The position numbers and the translations under genes were made by a program. The notes beneath the pieces were generated by a model. That model made no database searches. It worked only from the letters and a program-made list of their open reading frames with translations, and had not been told where the DNA came from. From assembly GCA_024516035.1 (NCBI GenBank), contig CM044966.1, forward strand, positions 22,293,185 to 22,357,184: a stretch of 64,000 bases of DNA. The letters are read 5' to 3'. The stretch's first letter is position 1. The number at the start of each line of letters is the position of its first letter. Source of the stretch: Bactericera cockerelli (lineage: Eukaryota; Arthropoda; Insecta; Hemiptera; Triozidae). Below, piece by piece: positions 1-8,696 of this stretch.

Positions 1-215
1 CATCAGAGGTCGGTGGTTAAAGCTTATCAGTTTGAGTACTTATAGTGATCAACACAAATTTGTTAGGGCGGAATAGGGGTTTTTATAATACCTCTGTGGC
101 GCTAAGTCATGGATTGCGTACTGTGTAAGATAGGAAAAACCGACGCTTACCAATGACTTGTGATATAGACTTTGTCTATTGATTTCGCACTAAGTCTTTT
201 AAAACTTTTTTAACT
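1..215. other. Degenerate dispersed repeats
   Basis: No gene is seen. Bases 2-59 look like a worn copy of SINE family S2 (the 'gaggtcggtggtt' core followed by a 'gatcaacacaaat' tail). Bases 67-190 resemble sequence near 23.9 kb and 60.85 kb (a shared core around 'cctctgtggcgctaagtcat'), so this is old repeat DNA. Confidence 0.4.
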
Positions 216-221
216 TTTAAC

Positions 222-279
222 TTACCCATATTCTCATTGATCAGCATATCCAACTTTGTGATATTATCCTTCAAATCTA
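222..279 (-). repeat. Copy of gene 1 exon 4 tail with donor
   Basis: On the minus strand this is a near copy of the last ~55 nt of gene 1 exon 4, followed by a donor-like GGTAAGTT. It lies about 900 bp downstream of the true exon end in the transcription direction. Sequence after it (283-306) again matches the intron start beside the true exon. Confidence 0.75.
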
Positions 280-307
280 ATAAATACTCAAATTAATACA
301 CACCCAA

Positions 308-308
<1 letters not shown>

Positions 309-372
<64 letters not shown>

Positions 373-374
373 AG
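309..374 (+). repeat. (TTG)n microsatellite
   Basis: An uninterrupted run of about 20 TTG units lies between two copies of the exon 4 tail. Confidence 0.95.
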
Positions 375-685
375 CCAGCTTGGCTACAGCTGGAGGGGTG
401 AGTGATGGTCTCCAGCAAACTTTATTTCAAAGTTGGCTCGTCCTGAACCACATATTTCTATGTGCGATCAACCATCATGAGGACTTTTCTCTATAAGCCA
501 TTAAACCCTTAGGAAACTGCAAGCTAGCCTGGCTTGTAAAGGTTGGCTAGTCTGTTCTCTGTTTATAGTCCTCTAGCGAGGATTTATACACATACTCTAG
601 TTTGTGTATAAATCCTCGCTAGAGGATGTATTTACATCTTTGTTCCCCTGGCATGTGAGACAAAGGGCCCTTGGAGCAAGGAGAT

Positions 686-859
686 GAAGAGTTTTTTTAA
701 AACTGTTGGTGATGGCTGGATTCGTCTCACTGGCAATAGGGCCGCCAAGGCTTTTCTCTTTCAGAGGATTTCTTTGGCGATCCAACGAGGTAATGCTACC
801 TGCATGTTAGGTACATTGCCTCATGCAAGTGGGATGGATCAAATCTATCTCCTGTGATT
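686..859 (+). mobile_element. Family P peptide fragment (copy 1)
   Basis: The plus strand encodes an open end of a protein with the core LAIQRGNA, then an LGT motif and a stop near 859. The same peptide recurs at six other places in the window on both strands, so it is the C-terminal remnant of a mobile-element protein rather than a host gene. I do not recognise the element. Confidence 0.6.
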
Positions 860-912
860 TTAAAATTGATCAATTTAATAAATAAATAAACTAATCCTAA
901 TCCAAGTTTATA

Positions 913-972
913 CACACCCATATTCTCATTGATCAGCATGTCCAACTTGGTGATATTCTCCTTCAAATCTAA
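913..972 (-). repeat. Second copy of gene 1 exon 4 tail with donor
   Basis: This minus-strand copy of the exon 4 end is closer to the true exon than the one at 222-279. It has nearly every exon base and a GGTGTGTA donor-like junction. It lies about 210 bp downstream of the true donor. Confidence 0.8.
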
Positions 973-1123
973 TAAATACTTTCTTAAGATATTGCTTTAT
1001 TTTTATTTATTTTACAGATAATATATTTCTGCCATTTGCAATCCAGAGGACAAAGTATTCAGAATACTTGAGCAATTTCCTCTCTGGATTACAAGTAATA
1101 TAAATACTCAAATTAATACTCAC

Positions 1124-1364
1124 CCATATTCTCATTGATCAGCATGTCCAACTTGGTGATATTCTCCTTCAAATCGTACAGTTCATCGCTCAGCTCATTC
1201 TTCCTCAGAATGAAATCGTAATAGAACTTGGTCTTGTTCATGTAGAAGCGAGTGTGTTTCTTCAGCATTCGGACAACTCCGACGCGGGCCCGACTGTACG
1301 CGATCTCGAACGAATCCCGATCGTCGGGGGTGATGTTGTACTTGGTCTTGAGGTCTTTCAGTTG
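1124..1364 (-). CDS. Gene 1 exon 4
   Basis: Acceptor CCTCCACAG|CAACTG and donor ATGG|GTGAGT (GT at 1122-1123) bound 241 nt in phase 0 to phase 1. The peptide is highly charged, with a YYDF patch in the middle and a helical end (LYDLKENITKLDMLINENM). The GC content and codon use stand out from the AT-rich flanks. A stop would follow at 1113 if the donor were not used. Confidence 0.75.
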
Positions 1365-2701
1365 CTGTGGAGGGGGGAAGTAATGAAGTCGTGTAGTCAA
1401 GTGGTTAAGGCGCTAGTCTGGTAATCCAGGTAGCGCAGGGATCCGTTGGTTCGAATCCCACCCAGTGCATGATTTTTTCCTCATTAATTTGTTCTTGTGA
1501 CCACATAGTAATAAGACTCTGAGGGTTATTATCACTATAGTGTATGCTTTATTAGGTAAGACAAAAATAAACATAGTAAAATACAATGAAATAAATTGAT
1601 TGAACAAAACAACAAGGACAAAAAAGAGAATAAAGCTAATGTCCTACCTAAAGGTTGGGCGGAAGGTTATTGCCTATGGCAATCTCTTCCACCCAACCCT
1701 TTTTAGGTGGTAAAAAATGCTTTGAACATTTAAACTCGCTTGGTGGTTCCCTACCACTAAAGAATGTTGTTATTATTAAGTTCATATATTCCTCTCACTA
1801 CCGTGATTTTTTATTTTTTTATTATTATTAAGTTGTAAGTGACCGAATTTAACTTGGAGGTTTAGTGAAAGGTAACCACCAGGCGAGATTAATGCTTAAA
1901 ACATTTTCAACCAAATAAACCTCAGAGTTATCATATTTGTGTTAATCACTTGCGTGATATCACAATTACTCAAACTCGCTTGACTAAATCTACGCTGAAA
2001 CCGGGATTTGAACCACCGACCTCTAGGTTACAAGTCCGCCGCCTTATCGATCAAGCTTCAGAGGTCGGTACCTAAACCTCAGAGTCTTATTATTACCCCA
2101 CGACCCTACCTTCACCAGCTCCTTCTTCTTGTTCTGGATGACCGTGTTGTTGGGACTGCTCTGCACCTTCCTAATGTATTGTTAATAATAATAATAAAAA
2201 AATAATAATGTATTAAAAAAAAAAAAAATACTTGAAGAAATGATATTTTTCGGTTCCAGGTTCGGTTAGCTCTTTGAGAAGGTGGGTTTTTAGTGGGTGG
2301 AAATCCCACACCCCAAGTCAGGATGACCTGGGTGTCTTAAAAAGATTTTTTCCTGCCTACAACCGAAAAAAAAACAGTGGTCAGCCTTGAACCCACGACC
2401 CCTACCTTCATAAACTCCTTCTTCTTGTTCTGAATAGTTCTATTATATCCAGGTTCCGACTGTATTGTTAAAAAATAAAAATAAAAAATAAAAAAAACAG
2501 TGGTCAGTCTCGAACCCACGACCCCTACCTTCACAAACTCCTTCTTCTTGTTCTGAATAGTTCTATTATATCCAGGACCCGACTGTATTGTTATAAAAAA
2601 AAAAAAACAGTGCTCAGTCTCGAACCCACGACCCCTACCTTGACCAGCTCCTTCTTCTTGTTCTGGATAATTCTATTATATCCAGATTCCGACTGTATTG
2701 T

Positions 2702-2737
<36 letters not shown>

Positions 2738-3248
2738 AGTGGTCAGTCTCGAACCCACGACCCCTACCTTCACCAGCTCCTTCTTCTTGTTCTGAATAGT
2801 TCTTTTATATCCAGGTTCAAATGTATTGTTAAAAAAAAACAGAGGTCAGTCTCGAACCCACAGCCCCTACCTTCAAAAGATCCTTCTTCTTGTTCTGAAT
2901 AGTTCTATTATGTGAAACACATACTTTGTATATATTTTTTCACAATAAACATTTGATTGATTGATTGATTGATTATATCCAGGAACCGACTGTATTGTTA
3001 AAAAAAAGAAAAAAGAACAGTGCTCAGTCTCGAACCCACGACCCCTACCTTCACCAGCTCCTTCTTCTTGTTCTGAATGACCGTGTTGTTGGGACTGCTC
3101 TGCACCTTCCTGCGGATCTGGGATAGGTTCTTGCGAATGACCACCATCTCGTCGCGTATAGACTCCCACCTAGCGCGCCGGGCATCTATGTCCTGCTGTG
3201 TCTCGTTGATAACCTGGGTGGAAAGTTTAAGAGTTAGTTAGAAAATTC

Positions 3249-3281
<33 letters not shown>

Positions 3282-6200
3282 TATTTATAATAAATAATAT
3301 TTTCTATTATTGTTTATATTGTTCCATATTTTTTTTCTTTTTTTTTACAATTTCTTTTTTAACTATTAAATTTATAAAATATACTTTCCAAATCTGAGGA
3401 ACGAGGCTCTGTACCCATCACAGCTGCTGCATTTCCTCTCTGGATACACAGTTTCAAAAAGGAGGTTGACCTTGTTTCTAATAGAAACAGTGTAGAGTTT
3501 TGAAATGATGCACTTATAACCTCATTACATCACCCCCGTTTGATATGGATTTCTTTTCAACATCATCAGACAACCTCATTTGATTTGTTAAATGAATTAA
3601 ATTATATCAATTAAAACTAAACAAAAAACAATGGAAGGCTTATTACGTGATGTGGTACAAAACGGCTCACAAGCGTTTGAAGACTACAAAAAAAAAAAAA
3701 AAAACATCGAGAAATTACCTTGTCTAGTTTGGCCTGTTCCTTGCGAATGCTGATTTCGTAGGCCGTCAAGTTGACGCCGCGCTGATACTTGAGGGTAGGC
3801 AACACGGTGGTCACATATCTCTGGAACGTGTGGCTGGCCGCTGGAAAAGAAATCAGAATCGGTAGGTGACTTTTCATTGGAGGAATAAGCAATTAGGGTT
3901 GGGTGGAAGAGATTGTAACAGTAAATAACCCCGCCCTTTAGGTAGGACATTAACTTCATTATCTTTTTTGTTCTTGTATTTTTGTTCAATCTTTTTGTTT
4001 TTTCTTTATAATTTCATTGTATTTTACTGTATATATTTTTGTTCTACCTCATGAACTATAATAATAATAAAAGAATGTCGAAGGCACTATCAGCTCTTTT
4101 TTTTAAAGGAAGAAATTTAATTAAGTTCATTTTACAGTTTTTACATTTAAAATCCTCTTGAAGTACAATATCTGTCGTTTTTAATATTGTATAATGTGTT
4201 CGCATTTACCCCCGCCTGACGGGGGGAAATGCGAACAGGCGGGGGTAAATAAGAACACCACTAAACAGATACTGCAGTATGCACAAAACTATTGATAATG
4301 CACCATTAGGATGCTAAATAAGTCTATATACCAAAGAAATCACAAGACATGCCCATCCCAAGTAGGTTTGGGAAAAGGAAAGAAGAAGAAAAAAATGGAG
4401 TAATTTCTCGTGTAAGCACGTTCAATAAATCCGATCACTGAAGTTTCATGTCCTCGTCAGAGGCCCCATTTTCACTGCACCCTTAGTGCTCCCAATGTTC
4501 GATATAATTCTCGTACATTCTTACCCCCAAAAACACCACTTCGTGGTTAAAAAAAAAAGAACGCCTCACTCAAAAGAATGATTATAATTAGGTAAAAATA
4601 AATGATATCAAATTGAGAACACCTTACCACCTTTCTGCACTCCTCTCTGAATTAATTTCTCTTATGTTTATCTTTCTTTGTCCTTTCTAGGGGTCATCCC
4701 AAACTTGATTTCTCTTTAAATTTACTTGTTGCACGGCAATAAAAAATGGCGGTCGGAGTATGATTTTTCTGAACTTATTTGATTTCTGAACGAGAAAATT
4801 ACACCGCGACCGCCATTTTTTATTGCCGTGCAACAAGTAAATTTAAAGAGAAATCAAGTTTGGGATGACCCTAGAAAGGACAAAGAAAGATAAACATAAG
4901 AGAAATAAATTCAGAGAGGAGTGCAGAAAGGTGGTAAGGTGTTCTCAATTTGATATCATTTATTTTTACCTAATTATAATCATTCTTTTGAGTGAGGCGT
5001 TCTTTTTTTTTTAACCACGAAGTGGTGTTTTTGGGGGGATATCAGTTCTTTTTGTACGAAAATATAGGTTCATACACTACTGAAACATTATGAATAACAA
5101 AAGTAAATAAGCTGGGAAAATGTGAATGTACCAAGTTGTCTTTTTTTTAAGATATAGTTTTAGCAGTACGTATTTAATTTTTCTAAGGTCAATATGTTTT
5201 TGGATCACAGATTTGGCCCCCTGAGTCCCTAAAGTGAGTACATAATATATAAATTTGCAATGCAAGACCTTTTGACTCTATACTCAACATGATTAGGTTT
5301 ATCTTTCAATGCTAAATAGACCTCGGAGCCTCCTATGAGGGACACTAAAACACCTGGATTTACAAATGCCAAAGAAATTAATTTGTAATCACCTTATCAA
5401 GGTAAGGTAATGAGTTCTTTCCCGTTGACCTTTTCTTACCTGAATTCTCTCCGGCTTGTTGCAGGGGTCACCACGAGTATCTCTCCCGGAAATAAGACCA
5501 TGCTTTTTTACATTAGGTATTTAAGAAAATGAAAACTATAAAATTATCATTTTTATATAAGAATCGGCCTTTTATAAGGAAACCTTTAAAATCTCTAACT
5601 AATGAAAGGCAATGCCTTCAGTATATAGTAGAGTTAGGTAAAATACATAGAAGGCCATGCCTCAGGAATATAATAGGGTTAGGTATAATACATAGAAGGC
5701 AATGACTCGGGTTTATAGTAGGGTTTGGTAAATATATACTTATATAGGCCATGCCTTGGGTTTATCATAGGGTTAGGAAAAATACATAGAAGGCCGTGCC
5801 TAAGGTCTATATGAATGATTCCTAGGTGTTTCGATTATAATTTTTATGCTAGGCCTAAACTATGTAGGTATAAAATCAGGTAAAAATGCAAGCGACGCGA
5901 CGGGAGACAATTTGGTGTTAATAAAACCATGAGCGGGAGAGAACTCGGTGGTGACGTCCCTTATCAATACCTCACGAGGTATGAGTGTACCCCGGACATA
6001 ATGGACAGAGAAAAAAAACTTCCCTGAAGGGGATCGAACCCAAGTCATCATGCGTTCAAGCCTAGTATGCTACCCACTTGGCCAAAGTCACTACTTTGTC
6101 ACAACTTTTAGTGAGTAGCATCGACATTATGAGAGCTAATTCATCATATTTTATCTCTATCCAACCATGATTGTCCAAAATCAATCTCGTAATGCCGCCA

Positions 6201-7903
6201 CAGGTCATTGCCCAATTCTGCAACTACTAAAATTTTCCTCGCGAGGGTAATGGGGTCGTCATGAAGATCAAATATAAAGATCGGAAAAACAGAACAACGT
6301 TAAGCCCAAATTGAAAATATAGAGCTAAAAAATTTTGTCCCCGCCAGGATTCGAACCCATGCTGATTGGGTGGCAGGTCGAGCATGCTACCAATAGACAA
6401 AGTTATCTTCTAAAGAAACGGACGGAAAATGAACTAAATTAATACTTGGAAACTTAAACATTAAAATTTTGCAGAGAGAGAGAGCGAGGTCATCTCGAAA
6501 AATACATACTGGCCAAGATCTGACCACTAAGCTAAGGATTCGAAGGTACCTACCCGCCAAAGAAAATGAAAAGGCCACCAGGTGCCACCCAGTGGACCGG
6601 ATGAAGGAATAAAATCAATAAATTTGGTATCTACTCATCAAGATCTTTCATTTGATACCACTTAAGATTAGTATTATCCTTCAATTCCCGATTTGGGCTC
6701 CCGAAACCCGAGGCCGCCCAAATGGGCCGCCCGCTTATAATTTAGATTTTTTTTTTGGTCCGGGCTCTTCTCCATTATATCTTGATCACTTTAGACACCT
6801 CACTTAATCTTCAGTGCCAAGTTAAAGACACGAAGTCGGGTCTCAAAGGATCCGTATGAAAAAAAACAGAAAAAAAAAAAAATTATGAATCTTTTCATGT
6901 CTTTCACGATTGTTTGGGGGGTCTCGAAAATAGGGTTCCCGGTGGCCTAGGAAGTCAAACAAAGAGTCAAATCAACTTATTTTTCAACGTAAAGCCCATT
7001 TCTGCAATAAAAATCGCGATTTTTGAAATTCATGTTGCACTTTTCGCTGGCTGAAAGTACATGAAATGCATGGGAACTATGTTTTCCGTAACCTTACACT
7101 CTGCCGGGCTGTCTCTTTCTTTGTATAGGCGTTCTTCACACCTCGGCCGAGGTGTTTGATCATCATCATCATAGGGTGGCGTCATCGTGAGCGATGGTAG
7201 CCAGACAGTGGAGGAATGATTCAGCACTTCTACCACTGTCTTTACATGGAGGCTAATAATTATTGACAAGGGCCCCAAGAACCAAGCCAATGCTGGTCTA
7301 CTCCCTCTTTATAGACCCCCAGCCAGACTTTCGCGAGGCCCAGTACATTCCTATACAAATAAAGTAGGTAAGTATCAGATTGTGTTGATTACAAAAACTC
7401 ACGAAGACTGTCGAAAATCTTCTGAAACTCTAGGTTCTCTTACATTCTTATAAATAAATAAAATAGGTAGGCTGATAGGCTCGTATGATTGTTTTGATAA
7501 CAAGAACTCATACGTATAAAAGAGAGAGATGGGAGAGCCCTACAATGGGATCGGTATGCCCTGTTAGCACTGCACTTGAAGTAATGAAAATATTTCGGTT
7601 CCAAGTGCAGTATGCTATCAGGAAAGTTGGGTTTTTAGTGGGTGGAAATCCCACAATCCAGGCTAAGACCTGGGTGTCTTTAAAAGATTTTTCCCCGCCC
7701 TTCCTTTATAAAAAAAAAAAAAACAAAAACTCACGAAGATTATCGAAAATCTTCTGAAACTCGAGGTTCTCGGCCGTCCAGTTAATGCTCTCCAAGTGCA
7801 AATGCCTCAGCGCATGCTTGAGTGTGGTCCTCTGTCGCTTAGCGTCGCCATGGTAACACAACTCGGCCAAGATCGGGAGGAGAATCGCGAGCCTTCGTAT
7901 CAT
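1124..7903 (-). CDS. Gene 1: unrecognised coiled-coil-like protein (4 exons seen, 3' end outside or at 1113)
   Basis: The model is a join on the minus strand of 7903-7735, 3840-3719, 3213-3049 and 1364-1124. Exon lengths of 169, 122, 165 and 241 nt give phases 1, 0 and 0 that fit at every junction, which is good evidence that the exons belong together. About 232 residues are visible. The protein starts with a short hydrophobic stretch (residues 2-15) that could be a signal or an amphipathic helix. It then becomes strongly charged and helical, rich in K, E, R and N, as in a coiled-coil or structural protein. I cannot assign a family. The last exon ends at GG|GTGAGT, so the gene probably continues beyond the window; otherwise it would stop by read-through at 1113. 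Oddly, exons 1, 3 and 4 each have copies of their 3' ends in the intron that follows. Confidence 0.7.
1396..1785 (+). mobile_element. tRNA-derived SINE S1, split by an inserted LINE tail
   Basis: The head carries an A-box-like 'tggttaaggcgc' and the B box 'ggttcgaatcc'. The body to about 1530 and the 3' part (1705-1785, 'gctttgaacatt' to 'ctaccactaaag') match the other S1 copies. The two halves are separated by an antisense family L insertion. Confidence 0.8.
1531..1704 (-). mobile_element. Family L LINE-like 3' end, nested in SINE S1
   Basis: In antisense orientation it carries the recurring block ending in 'cagggcaataac'-type sequence and a tail with AATAAAGCATAC. The same block occurs about ten times in the window. 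Layout and AAT-rich tails suggest the 3' end of a non-LTR retrotransposon. Confidence 0.6.
1862..2070 (-). mobile_element. S1 tail fused to SINE S2
   Basis: Bases 1862-1934 match the S1 tail in antisense. Bases 1935-2070 are an antisense S2 SINE with the B box (GGTTCAAATCC on the minus strand) and the usual tail of a direct TGATATCACG-type block. Confidence 0.75.
2095..2176 (-). repeat. Copy of gene 1 exon 3 tail with donor (most distal)
   Basis: On the minus strand about 63 nt of exon 3's end are repeated with very few changes, still followed by GTAGGG. It is nearly 1 kb downstream of the true exon. It keeps more of the exon than the intervening units do. Confidence 0.8.
2265..2350 (+). repeat. 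Dispersed repeat with GTGGAAATCCCAC block
   Basis: The block 'gtgggtggaaatcccac' followed by 'cctgggtgtctt' and 'gattttttcc' is shared with 7615-7700 and, more weakly, 26125-26205. The family is unknown; a short TE is likely. Confidence 0.5.
2376..3000 (-). repeat. Array of five exon-3-tail units, three of them complete mini-exon cassettes
   Basis: Read on the minus strand, each unit has a T-rich tract, AACAATACAG, a 54-nt segment and the donor GTAGGG. The 54-nt segments are 2408-2461, 2529-2582 and 2639-2692. They encode 18 residues such as SEPGYNRTIQNKKKEFMK, clearly related to the end of exon 3 (SSPNNTVIQNKKKELVK). The unit at 2768 has lost the AG (ACAT), and the one starting at 2871 is split by a 66-bp insertion with an ATTG run. 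All complete segments are phase 0 at both ends, matching the flanking introns, so inclusion would keep the frame. Confidence 0.8.
3049..3213 (-). CDS. Gene 1 exon 3
   Basis: Acceptor TTTCCACCCAG|GTTATC and donor GTGAAG|GTAGGG bound 165 nt (55 codons, phase 0 to 0). The peptide is highly charged and helical, with runs such as RRARWESIRDEM and QNKKKELVK. It is the master sequence for the copies in the following intron. Confidence 0.8.
3719..3840 (-). CDS. Gene 1 exon 2
   Basis: Acceptor TTTCTTTTCCAG|CG and donor GACAAG|GTAATT bound 122 nt, entering in phase 1 and leaving in phase 0. The peptide contains TTVLPTLKYQRGVNLTAYEI. No tail copy is seen in the intron after this exon. Confidence 0.75.
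3893..4075 (+). mobile_element. Family L LINE-like 3' end (near full)
   Basis: This good copy begins 'gggttgggtggaagagattg', continues through 'taaccccgccctttaggtag', and ends in ATAATAATAA. The same order is seen at 49458-49650. Confidence 0.65.
4524..5038. mobile_element. 515-bp palindromic foldback element
   Basis: Two ~232-bp arms (4524-4755 and 4807-5038) are near-perfect reverse complements around a 51-bp spacer. The ends are CCCCCAAAAACACC and its complement. There is no coding potential and I see no clear target duplication. It looks like a foldback MITE; a transcript through it would form a long hairpin. Confidence 0.85.
5609..5815. repeat. ~60-bp minisatellite, about 3.5 units
   Basis: Units contain 'aaggccatgcct', 'tatagtagggttaggtaaa' and 'atacatag' with moderate divergence. 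Confidence 0.75.
5938..6090 (-). mobile_element. Degenerate SINE S6
   Basis: In antisense it has the S6 order: tRNA-like head with the B-box complement 'ggatcgaaccc', then 'ccccggacat' and 'cctcacgaggtatgagtg'. It has diverged from the copies at 22.2 and 57.0 kb. Confidence 0.6.
6335..6410 (-). mobile_element. tRNA-like SINE head, family unclear
   Basis: Antisense B box ('ggattcgaaccca') and an A-box-like end at 'ctaccaatagacaaag'. It lacks the tail of the other families, so it is probably a truncated SINE rather than a working tRNA. Confidence 0.45.
6411..7146. other. Gene-free intron sequence
   Basis: This lies inside intron 1 of gene 1. I see only short A runs and no exon, SINE or clear repeat. 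Confidence 0.4.
7147..7330 (+). repeat. Dispersed repeat D (single 38-bp end unit)
   Basis: The block from 'catcatcat' through 'gtggcgtcatcgtgagcgatgg' to 'tgctggtctactccct' is the same as at 54886-55240. There the terminal 38 bp are amplified about six times; here they occur once. Confidence 0.7.
7397..7440 (-). repeat. Copy of gene 1 exon 1 tail with donor
   Basis: On the minus strand, ~38 nt of the end of exon 1 recur (three changes) together with the C|GTGAGT donor, 332 bp downstream of the true donor. Confidence 0.8.
7615..7700 (+). repeat. Dispersed repeat with GTGGAAATCCCAC block
   Basis: Matches 2265-2350 in order and content. It ends just before exon 1 of gene 1, 35 bp inside the intron. 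Confidence 0.5.
7735..7903 (-). CDS. Gene 1 exon 1 (start codon)
   Basis: ATG at 7901-7903, donor AATCTTC|GTGAGT. It encodes 56 residues and one base (phase 1). The first residues (MIRRLAILLPILAEL) are hydrophobic after two arginines. I chose this ATG because it opens the frame that joins to exon 2 and because GC content falls sharply upstream. A further 5' exon cannot be excluded. Confidence 0.65.
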
Positions 7904-8142
7904 GTCGGCTGTTTCCGGTGTACTTCGGAACTATCTTCGTTTAAACTCGTTTTAGAAATTTAATTACAAATTACATTTTTCTTCTAAAACAACATATTTT
8001 TTTTTTTTTTTTAATTAATTGAAAAAATAACGGATTTGTAATTTGGTAGGTACTTCCATGTTTCATGACATACTCGAATTATTGCAGGATTTACTCGAAA
8101 ACTAAACTAAAACTTTCTATCAATTAAAAAAATCATTAAATT

Positions 8143-8180
<38 letters not shown>

Positions 8181-8502
8181 AAAATAAACAAGAAGCACCA
8201 CGCACTTTTCTCATTAGACCTAACGCTGATCAGGTCTTGACATTACTGAAATTCTCAAGCAGTCGTTTTCTTCTACCCTATAATATACCTATGTACTGTA
8301 ATATACCTATGTACTTGCATTACATGGATTTGACTCAGACCTTTAGTCACATGTGTAGTTTTTGCAATTTCTAGACGTTTTTTTTAGATTTGACATGTTG
8401 ATAATACAACTAGCATCAGTGTTTATACTATACAAGAGACTGTCAATACACTACACTGATGAAAATTACATCTGTAGAAATTCATGCAATTTAATGTAAT
8501 AA

Positions 8503-8696
8503 TAATATCTCCTTATTTAAACTGCCCGATTAGGAGAAGTCCCATTATTCCAGCAGTAAGCCCAAGACATAATATTATGTGGTAAAAATCCCAAATGGGA
8601 GGATAACTTGTCATGTCCCGGCTGGGTTTCGAACCCACGACCTCTGGAATCTCTGGATTCACAGAGTGCCGCCTTTACCACTGAGCTACCGGGATA
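8503..8696 (-). mobile_element. SINE S5, near full length
   Basis: Antisense copy: tRNA-like head at 8620-8696 (A-box end 'ctgagctaccggga', B-box 'gtttcgaaccc') and body with 'tcccattattccagcagtaagccc'. It lies upstream of gene 1. Confidence 0.85.
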
